A stretch of DNA of 64,000 nt from Pseudomonas vranovensis DSM 16006 (GTDB lineage Bacteria > Pseudomonadota > Gammaproteobacteria > Pseudomonadales > Pseudomonadaceae): NCBI RefSeq assembly GCF_000425805.1, contig NZ_AUED01000001.1:496001-560000 (forward strand), given 5' to 3'. The position numbers and the translations under genes are program-made. Shown here piece by piece: positions 18,218 through 26,790 of the stretch (positions are counted from its first letter, which is position 1; each line of letters starts with the position of its first letter). The notes under the pieces were generated by a model. That model was not told where the DNA came from. It worked only from the letters and a program-made list of their open reading frames with translations, and ran no database searches.

Positions 18218-18466
18218 ATGAGCAATGTTGATGACAACGAGCCCCAGGACGAGCTTGACCAACTGGCTGCCGAGTATGTTCTGGGAACCCTCGCAGCCGG
18301 GCCGCGCACCGAGTTCGAGCATCATATGAGCCATGATGCCGAACTCAAGGCGCTGGTGGATAGCTGGGAGCCACGGCTCACGGTCGAGCCCGCGCTGTTG
18401 CCGGTGCAGCTACCACCCTCCGGCCTGTGGCCCCGCATTAAGTGCTGGTTGCATCACAGTCGATGA
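18218..18466 (+). CDS. Orphan anti-sigma-factor N-terminal domain (RskA/ChrR-like)
   Basis: An 82-aa protein whose middle (LDQLAAEYVLGTLAAGPRTE followed by FEHHMSHDAELKALVDSWEPRL) closely follows the sigma-binding N-terminal domain of RskA-type anti-sigma factors. The membrane helix and periplasmic domain of that family are absent, and there is no ECF sigma gene beside it. The ATG at 18218 has GGAG 8 bp upstream. It may be a soluble anti-sigma protein or a remnant; the open frame has no internal damage. Confidence 0.7.
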   Translation: MSNVDDNEPQDELDQLAAEYVLGTLAAGPRTEFEHHMSHDAELKALVDSWEPRLTVEPALLPVQLPPSGLWPRIKCWLHHSR

Positions 18467-18467
18467 T

Positions 18468-18959
18468 TCAGGCCAGCACGGCCGACCACAATAGCCCCGC
18501 CAGATACAAGGCCACGCCGAACACGATGTGGGCCACCAGGCTGCGCACGCGTGCCGCCGGTGGGTTGGGGGTTTTCGACGCGGCAATGCCCAGGCCCATT
18601 CCGGGTTGCATGATTAGAAACGGCGCCAGGACCGTCGCCACACCCAGCGCCAGCGCCGGTAGCAAGACAGGCTGACGTACCCAGTCCAGCCCGTTGAGGG
18701 CCAGCAGAACGGCGGCGAAAACGATGCCGGTCAGGTAGTGGGTGGCCCAGCCCAGCACACGCTCCGAGGGCAAGGCCGGCGCCTTGGCGATGCTGGCATG
18801 GAAGAACTGACCCTGGGGCATATACCCGACCCAGCGGCCCACCAGTGCCCAGTTCGGTCCCTGGATATCGAGTACCCGCTGCTGGAACAGTGTCCACAGG
18901 TCGGCCAGCGCCGTTGCGGTCAGGCCGATCAGCACCGCGAGAATGAATCCTTCGAGCAT
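18468..18959 (-). CDS. DUF2938 membrane protein
   Basis: A 163-aa integral membrane protein with about four hydrophobic segments, matching DUF2938 (FILAVLIGLTATALADLWTL at the start, GWATHYLTGIVFA in the middle, PFLIMQPGMGLGIAASKTPN near the end). A GGAG ribosome-binding site precedes ATG 18959. It is transcribed divergently from the ArsR-rhodanese gene across a palindromic operator, so it is the likely regulatory target. Its role is unproven; sulfur or thiol handling is a guess from that partner. Confidence 0.8.
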   Translation of the reverse strand: MLEGFILAVLIGLTATALADLWTLFQQRVLDIQGPNWALVGRWVGYMPQGQFFHASIAKAPALPSERVLGWATHYLTGIVFAAVLLALNGLDWVRQPVLLPALALGVATVLAPFLIMQPGMGLGIAASKTPNPPAARVRSLVAHIVFGVALYLAGLLWSAVLA

Positions 18960-18974
18960 GGGTTTCTCCTGTTT

Positions 18975-19008
18975 ATCATTCAATGAATTGATTGAATGAT
19001 TGATCAAT
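18975..19008. promoter_or_regulatory. Palindromic operator between DUF2938 and ArsR-rhodanese genes
   Basis: A perfect inverted repeat ATCATTCAAT (18975-18984)/ATTGAATGAT (18991-19000) with spacer GAATTG is directly followed by a second palindrome ATTGATCAAT (18999-19008). The AT-rich symmetry, set in GC-rich DNA and centred between divergent genes, fits an ArsR-family repressor site covering both promoters. Confidence 0.75.
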
Positions 19009-19023
19009 GCTACCGTGCTGTCA

Positions 19024-19665
19024 ATGACTGACCTCAACTCTCAATTTCAGCACGATATCGCCGAACTGGCCCGAACCCTGGGCCACGCCCATCGCCTTAA
19101 CCTGCTCGACGCCATCGCTCAGGGTGAGCGTGCCGTGGAGCAGTTGGCGCAGCAGTGTGAACTGTCGGTGGCCAATGCCTCGCAACATCTGCAGCACCTG
19201 CGTCGGGCCGGTTTCGTGCAGACCCGCCGCGACGGCAAGCGTGTGTTGTACCGCCTCGGCGAAGGCCCCATCCACGGGCTGCTCGCCGCACTTGGGCAAC
19301 TGGCCGAGTTCAACCGCGCCGCCATGCGCGAGCTGCTCGACGACAGCCAGCACACCCCCGAACAATTGGAAGCCATCAGCCGTGAAGAGTTGCTCGAGCG
19401 TTTGCGCGAGCACAGCGTGACATTGCTTGATGTGCGGCCCGCCGACGAATTCGCCCAGGGCCACTTGCCCGGCGCCATCAACATTCCATTTCGTGAGTTG
19501 CAGCAGCGCCTGGGCGAGCTGCCACCGAGCCAGGAGGTAATCGCCTATTGCCGTGGTCCCTGGTGCGTGTTTTCCCGCGATGCGGTCGCCGCCCTCAAGG
19601 CCGGCGGCTTGCGCGCACGCCATTTTGCCAATGGCGTCGAACACTGGCCGGGCGCATTACAGTAG
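19024..19665 (+). CDS. ArsR-family regulator fused to a rhodanese domain
   Basis: A 213-aa fusion. Residues about 10-95 are an ArsR winged HTH (ELARTLGHAHRLNLLDAI, QLAQQCELSVANASQHLQHL). Residues about 120-213 are a rhodanese domain with the active-site loop AYCRGPWCVFS, whose cysteine can carry persulfide. ArsR-rhodanese fusions are known sulfur- or thiol-responsive repressors. The palindrome just upstream is its likely operator, and the divergent DUF2938 gene the likely target. ATG 19024 is chosen; an ATG at 19000 sits inside the operator and would add eight residues. Neither has a good ribosome-binding site. Confidence 0.9.
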   Translation: MTDLNSQFQHDIAELARTLGHAHRLNLLDAIAQGERAVEQLAQQCELSVANASQHLQHLRRAGFVQTRRDGKRVLYRLGEGPIHGLLAALGQLAEFNRAAMRELLDDSQHTPEQLEAISREELLERLREHSVTLLDVRPADEFAQGHLPGAINIPFRELQQRLGELPPSQEVIAYCRGPWCVFSRDAVAALKAGGLRARHFANGVEHWPGALQ

Positions 19666-19690
19666 GGCCGCAAGGGTAGGGGCGACGCCG

Positions 19691-22558
19691 TCAAGCGCTA
19701 TCCAGCGCCGCCAAATAGGGCTCGATATCCACCTCGTCGAGCTGATCGCGCCCAAGGAACTGCTCACCGTACTGGCGATACACGCCACTGGTGAGGAACA
19801 GGCGAAACAGCTCTGCATCGATATGCTGGTCGCGGGCCATGAAGCTGAGGATCTTCACGGACTCGGAGAGGGTCTTGGCCGTTTTGTAAGGCCGGTCCGC
19901 CGCGCTGAGTGCTTCAAAGATGTCGGCGATGGCCATCACCCGTTCGGCGATGCTCATGTCGTCCTTGTGCAGGCGGCGCGGGTAACCGGTACCGTCCATC
20001 TTTTCGTGATGGTTGCCGGCAATGGAGGGCACGCGTTTGAGGTGGCTCGGCAACGGCAAGGTGTTGAGCATGATGATCGTCTGCACGATGTGTTCGTTGA
20101 TCTTGAAGCGCTCTTCGTCGGTCAAGGTGCCGCGGCGGATGGAGAGGTTGTACAGCTCGCCATAATTGTAGGCCTGCGCCGGCAAGCGCATGTCGAAGCC
20201 CCAGATATTGCGCGGATCGTGCTTGTCCACCGGTGGCTTGCGTTCGCCCCAGGGCACGAGATGGTCGGCGCGGTCGGCCAGCAATGTCTCTTGCACCGGC
20301 AAGGCAGGCGACGGCGCCGTTGCCAGGCGCTCGGCTTCGTCACGGGACACGCCCAGGCGGTTGTCGAAATGCCGGACCCAGCGCCGCGCGCCGATCTGCT
20401 GGAGGCGTTCGATAGCCTCGTCACTCATGAACTCGCCACCGATGTTGGCAGTGGCAACAAAGGCAAACTCCTCTTGAAGCGTGGCCCTTTGACGGTCGAG
20501 GGCCGTTTGCAGTGCCTGTTGATCGCCGCCGGCGGCCAGGGCTTTGCAGTGCTCCAGTTCGGCGTCGCGCCACAGCACTTCGAAGCGGGTACGGATTTCA
20601 TGGATGCGGTTGTACAGCGTCTCCAGCTTGGTGGCTTTATCGACCACGTATTCGGGGCTGGTGACCTTGCCGCAGTCATGCAGCCACGCAGCGATCCTGA
20701 ATTCATACCGCTCGATTTCACTCATGCGGTAGTCGGCATAAGGACCACTTTGGGTTTCGATCACCTTGTCCAGCAACATTTCGGCCAGCTGCGGTACCCG
20801 CTGGCAGTGGCCGCCGGTGTAGGGGCTCTTGGCGTCGGTGGCGTCGGCCAGCAGCTTGATGATGGCGTCCAGCAGGCGTTGCTGGGTTTCGATCAGTTGG
20901 CGCGTTTCGATGGCAACAGCCGCAGCCCCGGACAATTCCTGGACGAACTGGCGGAACGGTTGCTGCACGCCGCCCGGCTGCTGCTGGGCGGGCCCCAGTT
21001 GCAGTACCAGGATGCCAAGCAGACGCTCGCTGCGGTCGTTCAGCGCAACAGTCAGCGGGTGTACCTGGCTCGGCAGCGCCCGAGCCACAGCGGTATTGAG
21101 TGCTTCCGGGCTATGGGTCGCCAGGTGCAGTTCCGGGGGGAACGGGTCACTGCGGCAATGGGCCGCCAGTTGCAGGACTTGGGATTCTTCCCGGTGCAGA
21201 TATATCGCGCCGCCTTCGACGCATGTGGCGTCCACCAGTTGCCCCAGCACCTGCTCGAGCATCTTGTCGAGGTCGGTTTCCCGGCTGAGGGCCAGGGTGA
21301 TGGCCTGAAAATTGTTGATGGTGCGCGACATGCTGCCCAGCACCTGGCTGAGCTCGCCCACCTCGGTGATCCGCGACTTGACTCCCACCTTCTGGGCAAA
21401 ATCGAACCCGGCCAGTGCCCGCACCTGATGAGTCAGCGCCTGCAACGGTTGCGCGATGCGCTGGGACAGCGCCCAGCCCGCCATCAATAACAGGGCAGTC
21501 AAGGCGCCTGCCCATAGCGCCGCTTCGAGCAGCGCACGGCGCGCGCCAGTCAGCAGTTCGCTGGCCGGTATGGCAATAAGCATTCGGATGTCATGCTGGA
21601 TAAAGGACGACAAGGGCACCTGAATGCCATACCAGTCCTGGCCGGCGGAATGATAGCGGATGGGGTCCAGGCCCTTGTGGTCATTGGCCAGCAACCAGTC
21701 CAGGCTGCTTACCCCCAGCTCGTCCAGTCGCGACAAGCGCAGCTTTTCTCCCTCCCTGACCACCACTCGCTGCAGATCCGGGTAAATGATCACGTTGCCT
21801 TTACTGTCCACCACGGCCATTTCGGTACCGGGGGTCATGCGCAGGTCTTTGACTTCGCCGCCCAGGTCATTGACCGAGGCATCCATGCCCATCACTGCCG
21901 CACCGTCGACACTGCGCTGCGCTACCGTCAGGCCGATTTCGCGGGTGGTAAAGAACACATAGGGTTCTGTCAGCACGGCAGTTGCGGACTCCATGCCCGT
22001 GACAAACCAGCCACGGGTGCGTGGGTCGAAGCGGTAATCAGGCTTGGCGACGCTTTTGAGCTGCATCAGTTGCAGGTCGTAGAAACGCCATTCGCCCTGC
22101 ATCTGGCCGGCGCTGTCCTGGCTGATGCTCTGTACCAGGTAGGCCGAGCCCGGCGGGGCTTGCAGGTCGTGTTTCTCGGTAGCGTTGCGCAGCTCGCGCA
22201 CCAGCAGGAACTCACCATTGGGATAGCCGACATACACCGCACTGAGCGTTGAGTTGGCGTTCAGGCTCGCCACCAGCAAGGGCAGGCGGTCGAGGCGCTG
22301 TGACAGAGTGCGGGCCTGGGAGATAGGGTCATAGGCCAGCAGGCGGATGGTACTGAGCACCGGGTCGATCAAGCGTTGGGCGCGCTCGTTGATGGTGCGG
22401 CCCAACTGGTGCGTGGAATCTGCCGAGGCGGCCACCAGCGCCTGCTTGATGCCGTGATAGCCCTGATAGGCCAGCACCCCGCAGAGCAGCAGGGTACTGA
22501 CCATGATCGCCAGGCCGATGAGCACCTGCAGGGAGAACCCGCGACGGGGTCTGTTCAT
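19691..22558 (-). CDS. Membrane sensor with Cache, HAMP, GAF-like and HD-GYP domains
   Basis: A 955-aa inner-membrane signalling protein, probably a cyclic-di-GMP phosphodiesterase. In order: membrane helix 1 (about 10-32), a periplasmic dCache-like sensor (35-335), membrane helix 2 (about 340-360), HAMP (365-415), a GAF-like region (425-560) and an HD-GYP domain (590-900). HD-GYP residues are present: GGHCQRV, WLHDCGKV, then HHEKMDGTGYP and AIADIFEALSAADRPYK. About 218 residues separate HDCGK from HHEK, against roughly 60 in canonical HD-GYP, so about 150 residues are inserted inside the catalytic domain. It stands alone and runs convergent to the ArsR-rhodanese gene. Confidence 0.92.
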   Translation of the reverse strand: MNRPRRGFSLQVLIGLAIMVSTLLLCGVLAYQGYHGIKQALVAASADSTHQLGRTINERAQRLIDPVLSTIRLLAYDPISQARTLSQRLDRLPLLVASLNANSTLSAVYVGYPNGEFLLVRELRNATEKHDLQAPPGSAYLVQSISQDSAGQMQGEWRFYDLQLMQLKSVAKPDYRFDPRTRGWFVTGMESATAVLTEPYVFFTTREIGLTVAQRSVDGAAVMGMDASVNDLGGEVKDLRMTPGTEMAVVDSKGNVIIYPDLQRVVVREGEKLRLSRLDELGVSSLDWLLANDHKGLDPIRYHSAGQDWYGIQVPLSSFIQHDIRMLIAIPASELLTGARRALLEAALWAGALTALLLMAGWALSQRIAQPLQALTHQVRALAGFDFAQKVGVKSRITEVGELSQVLGSMSRTINNFQAITLALSRETDLDKMLEQVLGQLVDATCVEGGAIYLHREESQVLQLAAHCRSDPFPPELHLATHSPEALNTAVARALPSQVHPLTVALNDRSERLLGILVLQLGPAQQQPGGVQQPFRQFVQELSGAAAVAIETRQLIETQQRLLDAIIKLLADATDAKSPYTGGHCQRVPQLAEMLLDKVIETQSGPYADYRMSEIERYEFRIAAWLHDCGKVTSPEYVVDKATKLETLYNRIHEIRTRFEVLWRDAELEHCKALAAGGDQQALQTALDRQRATLQEEFAFVATANIGGEFMSDEAIERLQQIGARRWVRHFDNRLGVSRDEAERLATAPSPALPVQETLLADRADHLVPWGERKPPVDKHDPRNIWGFDMRLPAQAYNYGELYNLSIRRGTLTDEERFKINEHIVQTIIMLNTLPLPSHLKRVPSIAGNHHEKMDGTGYPRRLHKDDMSIAERVMAIADIFEALSAADRPYKTAKTLSESVKILSFMARDQHIDAELFRLFLTSGVYRQYGEQFLGRDQLDEVDIEPYLAALDSA

Positions 22559-22685
22559 GGCGGAGAACCTTTATTGGCACGCAGGGTGATAACTGCTGTT
22601 CAGTTCCACATAGGCCAATACCGGCGGCGCATGGGTAAGACAATGCTAGACCAGCGATTGTCCGGGCGCCTGACGCCAGTGAACG

Positions 22686-23927
22686 CTACCTGAGGCAGCG
22701 TTCAAGAATGTCCAGCCCCTCGTTCAGTACCTCAGGCTCGATCGTCAGCGGGGCAAGCAGGCGGATGATGTGCCGTGACTTGCCGCTGGGCATCAGCAGC
22801 AGCCCGGCGTCCCGGGCCGCTTCCAGCACCCGGGCCAGTTGCGCGGGGGCGGGCGCGCCGTTGGCATCGACCAGCTCGATGCCGCGCATGGCACCGGTTC
22901 CCGTCAGACGGCCCAGGCAGGGCGACAGCTTCTGCGCCTGCCAGCGCTGGTAGCGGCTGACAATGGCGCTTTCCTGCAGCTCGCCCCAGGTGGCGAGGTT
23001 GGCATCCGTCAGCTGTTCGAGGGTCGAGAGGGCCGCAGCGCAGGCCATCGGGTTACCCGAATAGGTGCCACCCAAGCCGCCCTTGGGCAGGTTGTCGAGC
23101 AGGTCCTTGCGCCCAAGTACGGCCCCCAGCGGCATGCCGCCGGCGATGCTCTTGGCCACCAGCAGCAGGTCGGGTTCGATGCCCAGGCGGGGGAAGGCAA
23201 AGCGCTGGCCGGTGCGACCGAAACCGGACTGGATCTCGTCGGCAATCAGCACAATCCCATGACGATCGCAGAAGCTGCGAAGCGCCTGGGCAAAGGCCGG
23301 TTCCATGGCCAGGAAGCCGCCTTCGCCCTGTACCGGTTCGAAGATCACTGCCGCCACTTCGTCGACATCGATCTCGACACTGAACAGCCGCTCCAGGGCC
23401 GCCAGAGCCTGTTCGCTGGTCACGCCGGTATCGGCGCTGGGGAAGGGCAGGTGATACACCGGTCCCGGCAGTACGCCGACCCGCTGCTTGTAAGGGGCTA
23501 CCTTGCCGTTGAGGTTCAGGGTAGCCAGGGTGCGACCGTGAAAGCCACCGTCGAAGGCGATGATCGCCGTCTTGCCCGTAGCGCCCCGGGCAATTTTCAG
23601 GGCGTTCTCCGCCGCCTCTGCGCCACTGTTGGTGAGCATGCCGCTCAACGGGTAGGACACCGGTACGAACGCTGCCAGGCGCTGCATCAGTTCAATGTAC
23701 GGCTCATGCCCGGCGGCATTGAATGCGTAGTGGGTGAGGCGTGTGGCCTGATGCTGGATCGCCGCGACAATACTCGGGTTGCAATGGCCCAGGTTCAATA
23801 CGCCAATACCGCCGACAAAATCTATATACCGCTTGCCGTGGGTATCCCAGACTTCCGCGTTTTTTCCGTGGGACAGCGTTATCGGATGAACTACGGAGAT
23901 GGACTGACTGATAAATTCGTGGCTCAT
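22686..23927 (-). CDS. Class III aminotransferase (GabT-like; possible 2-aminoadipate aminotransferase)
   Basis: PLP-dependent omega-amino-acid type transaminase of 413 aa. Seen: DFVGGIGVLNLGHCNP, the GEGGF loop in FEPVQGEGGFLAMEP, the cofactor aspartate region LIADEIQSGFGRTG, and the PLP-lysine motif LLLVAKSIAGGMPLG. It resembles 4-aminobutyrate aminotransferases. From its P. putida-like setting it may be the enzyme that transaminates L-2-aminoadipate in D-lysine breakdown; that assignment is from memory of gene order and is tentative. A LysR gene and an amino-acid permease lie upstream. Confidence 0.85.
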   Translation of the reverse strand: MSHEFISQSISVVHPITLSHGKNAEVWDTHGKRYIDFVGGIGVLNLGHCNPSIVAAIQHQATRLTHYAFNAAGHEPYIELMQRLAAFVPVSYPLSGMLTNSGAEAAENALKIARGATGKTAIIAFDGGFHGRTLATLNLNGKVAPYKQRVGVLPGPVYHLPFPSADTGVTSEQALAALERLFSVEIDVDEVAAVIFEPVQGEGGFLAMEPAFAQALRSFCDRHGIVLIADEIQSGFGRTGQRFAFPRLGIEPDLLLVAKSIAGGMPLGAVLGRKDLLDNLPKGGLGGTYSGNPMACAAALSTLEQLTDANLATWGELQESAIVSRYQRWQAQKLSPCLGRLTGTGAMRGIELVDANGAPAPAQLARVLEAARDAGLLLMPSGKSRHIIRLLAPLTIEPEVLNEGLDILERCLR

Positions 23928-24019
23928 ATGCACGCGGCCTCTGATTAGTTATGCCGGTATATAAGCGAGACAACCGACAGGCGCGCAAACGAATTAAAGG
24001 ATTGGAATCATTCCGGCAA

Positions 24020-24925
24020 TTATTGAAGTTTCCCCTGGAAACGGACACGCTCGTTGATCCACTGAACGAACGCCCGCACCTTGGGCACTTCGGCGGCATG
24101 TTCAGCATGGGCAATGAAGTGCGAGCCCTCGCTGGGCTTGGCGTGTGCCCAGGCGATCACCAGTTTGCCCTCCTGCAGCTCCTCAGCCACCAGGTACTGG
24201 GGTATCAGCGCGATACCGCAGCCGGCCTGGGCTGCGCGGATGCACATGGAAAAGGTGTCGAATCGCGGGCCATGGTAGCTGTTTTCGCTGTGCAGGCCCT
24301 GGCCCTGGAACCATTCGTGCCAGGCTTCCGGGCGCGATGTGCATTGCAGCAGGCGGTGCGCGGTGAGGGCGCTGGCGCTGTCGAAGCTGTGGCGGGCCAG
24401 CAGTTGCGGTGAACACACCGGTACCACCTGTTCGTTGAACAGCTCGATGCAGGTTGCCCCGGGCCAGGTGCCCTGGCCGAAGAAGAAGGCGATATCGGCC
24501 TTGGCCTGGACCAGGTCGAAGGGCTCAAGTGCGTTGCGTACGTCCAGGTGAATGCGCGGGTAACGCTCACCAAAGCCCTTGAGGTTGGGCACCAGCCAGC
24601 GCTCGCCGAAGGTTGGCTGGGTGGCAATGCGCAGTACTTCGGTTTCGCCGCCATAGCTGAGGATGTAGCGGCTGGACATGTCCAGCTGGACCAGGATCTT
24701 GTTTACCTCGGTCAGGTACAGGGCGCCGGCCGGGGTCAGGTGCAGGCGCCGGCGAATGCGCTGGAACAAGGGATGACTGAGCATGTCTTCAAGCTGGGCG
24801 ACCTGCTTGCTGACCGCGCTCTGGGTCAGGTGCAGTTCCTGGGCGGCGCGGGTGAAGCTCAGGTGCCGGGCGGCGGCTTCGAAGCACTGCAGGGCGGTGG
24901 TCGAGGGCATCAGGCGTTTGGACAT
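24020..24925 (-). CDS. LysR-family regulator, GcvA-like
   Basis: A 301-aa LysR regulator with N-terminal HTH ALQCFEAAARHLSFTRAAQE followed by HLTQSAVSKQVAQLEDML. It is transcribed in the same direction as the aminotransferase, 92 bp upstream of it, and divergent from the amino-acid permease at 25260. It may control both, linking uptake of an amino acid to its transamination. Confidence 0.9.
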   Translation of the reverse strand: MSKRLMPSTTALQCFEAAARHLSFTRAAQELHLTQSAVSKQVAQLEDMLSHPLFQRIRRRLHLTPAGALYLTEVNKILVQLDMSSRYILSYGGETEVLRIATQPTFGERWLVPNLKGFGERYPRIHLDVRNALEPFDLVQAKADIAFFFGQGTWPGATCIELFNEQVVPVCSPQLLARHSFDSASALTAHRLLQCTSRPEAWHEWFQGQGLHSENSYHGPRFDTFSMCIRAAQAGCGIALIPQYLVAEELQEGKLVIAWAHAKPSEGSHFIAHAEHAAEVPKVRAFVQWINERVRFQGKLQ

Positions 24926-25259
24926 GGGCGGTCAATCCGGCGAAAAAGGCGTGAGGTCATTCCGTAATGGAATCATGTGTTTCTAAAAGGTCGTTTGTGA
25001 CAGGCGGCCCTCTAGATTAATACTGACCCGCATCAAGGATTTCAACTGAAATTCACAGTAGGCAAACCTTAGTGGCCAGGGTAACTAACTGGCCGTCTTT
25101 TCCTGCTCGCAAAGTTCATTTTTTTCACCGGTGAGAATAACTTTTATTCGGCGTGGGACGAGCCGCGGATAACAACAAGCGTCCTCCTTAAAATAAAAAT
25201 CTGCTCTATTCCTGTCGGCTGCGCTGATGTGCAGCGGCATACCCAGTTGAGGGTTGAAC
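24926..25259. other. 334-bp intergenic region before the permease, with leader hairpin
   Basis: No gene is seen. A stem GGCCAG (25074-25079)/CTGGCC (25089-25094) with a 9-nt loop is followed by a T-rich stretch (GTCTTTTCC), about 165 bp before the permease start. It could be a terminator or leader attenuator. The region is AT-rich compared with its flanks and should hold the divergent LysR and permease promoters. Confidence 0.4.
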
Positions 25260-26672
25260 ATGGCATCGCTACAACAAAAGAAACAGCGTTCGCTGCAACA
25301 TGGCCTGACCTCCCGTCAGGTGTCGATGATTTCCATTGCCGGAATCATTGGCGCCGGACTGTTCATCGGCTCATCCACTGCCATCGCCACGGCCGGGCCA
25401 GCCATCCTGATCTCCTACGCCATGACCGGCCTGCTGGTGCTGCTGGTGATGCGCATGCTGGGTGAGATGGCCATCGCCAACCCGAACAGTGGCTCGTTCT
25501 CAACGTACGCAAGCCAGGCCATCGGCCCCTGGGCCGGCTTTACCATCGGCTGGTTGTACTGGTGGTTCTGGGTGCTGATCATCCCGGTCGAAGCCATTGC
25601 CGGCGCCGACATCCTCCATGCCTATTTCCCCGGTGTGCCGTCCTGGCTGTTCGCGTTTCTGATCATGATCGTGCTGTCGTGCACCAACCTGATCAGCGTA
25701 AAGAACTTCGGTGAGTTCGAGTACTGGTTCGCCCTGATCAAGGTGGTGGCGATCCTGGCCTTCATCGGCGTGTGCACCCTGGCGGTGTTCGGAGTGTGGC
25801 CACTGGCGCAGCAGACCTCCGGGGTCAGCCAGTTGTGGGCCAACGGGGGCTTCATGCCCAACGGCTTCGGCGCGGTGCTGGGCGGCGTACTGGTGACCAT
25901 TTTCTCGTTCTTTGGTGCCGAGATCGTCACCATTGCAGCCGACGAAACCGCCAACCCCAAAGACAAGATCCGCAAGGCCACCAACCTGGTGGTCTACCGC
26001 ATCGCGATTTTCTACATCGTGTCGATCTTCTTCATTGTCTCGCTGGTGGCCTGGAATGACCCGGGGCTCAAATCCGTGGGCTCGTTCCAGCGCGTGCTGG
26101 AAGTGCTGAACGTACCGGGGGCCAAGTTGCTGGTTGACCTGGTGGTCCTGGTGGCGGTGACCAGTTGCATGAACTCGGGACTCTACACCGCTTCGCGTAT
26201 GCTCTACTCGCTGGGCTCACGCGGCGAGGCGCTGAAAATGACCAAGCGTATTTCCGGCAACGGCGTACCCACCGTGGCGGTGATCCTCTCGACTTTTGCA
26301 GGGTTTGCCGGATGCCTGGTCAACTATGTGTTCCCCGGCAAAGTGTTTGGCTTCCTGCTCTCGACCACGGGTGCCATCGCTCTACTGGTGTACCTGGTGA
26401 TCGCCGTATCGCAGCTGCGTATGCGTGCTATCACCGACCGTGCAGGTACCGAACTGGCCTTCAAAATGTGGTTGTTCCCGTGGCTCACATGGCTGGTGAT
26501 CGGCCTGATCGTCACCGTGCTGGGGTACATGCTGATCAGCCCGGCCTACCGCTATGAAACCCTGATGACTGCAGGCGTTACCCTGGCCATTCTGCTGATC
26601 TCGCTGACCCGGCGCAAAGCGGGCTCCAGCGCCCTGGCAGGTCAACCGGCGGTATCGGGCAAAGGCGCCTAG
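25260..26672 (+). CDS. Amino-acid permease, GABA permease (APC) family
   Basis: Inner-membrane amino-acid:H+ symporter of 470 aa with 12 predicted helices. The first helix carries SMISIAGIIGAGLFIGSSTA, the APC-family substrate-binding signature, and the sequence looks closest to GabP and related permeases. ATG 25260 follows a GAGGG sequence; a TTG at 25254 adds two residues. With the LysR and aminotransferase genes to its left it probably imports the amino acid they process. A strong terminator follows at 26701. Confidence 0.92.
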   Translation: MASLQQKKQRSLQHGLTSRQVSMISIAGIIGAGLFIGSSTAIATAGPAILISYAMTGLLVLLVMRMLGEMAIANPNSGSFSTYASQAIGPWAGFTIGWLYWWFWVLIIPVEAIAGADILHAYFPGVPSWLFAFLIMIVLSCTNLISVKNFGEFEYWFALIKVVAILAFIGVCTLAVFGVWPLAQQTSGVSQLWANGGFMPNGFGAVLGGVLVTIFSFFGAEIVTIAADETANPKDKIRKATNLVVYRIAIFYIVSIFFIVSLVAWNDPGLKSVGSFQRVLEVLNVPGAKLLVDLVVLVAVTSCMNSGLYTASRMLYSLGSRGEALKMTKRISGNGVPTVAVILSTFAGFAGCLVNYVFPGKVFGFLLSTTGAIALLVYLVIAVSQLRMRAITDRAGTELAFKMWLFPWLTWLVIGLIVTVLGYMLISPAYRYETLMTAGVTLAILLISLTRRKAGSSALAGQPAVSGKGA

Positions 26673-26700
26673 CCCGTACTTTTGCAAGGTTGAAGCGCAA

Positions 26701-26729
26701 AAAAGCCCATGACCGGTTCATGGGCTTTT
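26701..26729 (+). terminator. Rho-independent terminator of the permease gene
   Basis: A perfect 12-bp stem AAAAGCCCATGA (26701-26712)/TCATGGGCTTTT (26718-26729) with loop CCGGT. A-rich before and T-rich after, so it can work in either direction; it lies 29 bp after the permease stop. Confidence 0.9.
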
Positions 26730-26790
26730 GCGTTACACGACGTTACTATCAACCCTCGCTTTCCCTCTAAAACAGACAATCAGGAAGCTT

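Noticed and set aside
19553-21490. Plus-strand open frame of 645 codons opposite the HD-GYP gene
   Set aside because: Reverse-frame shadow with no domain, start context or operon logic.
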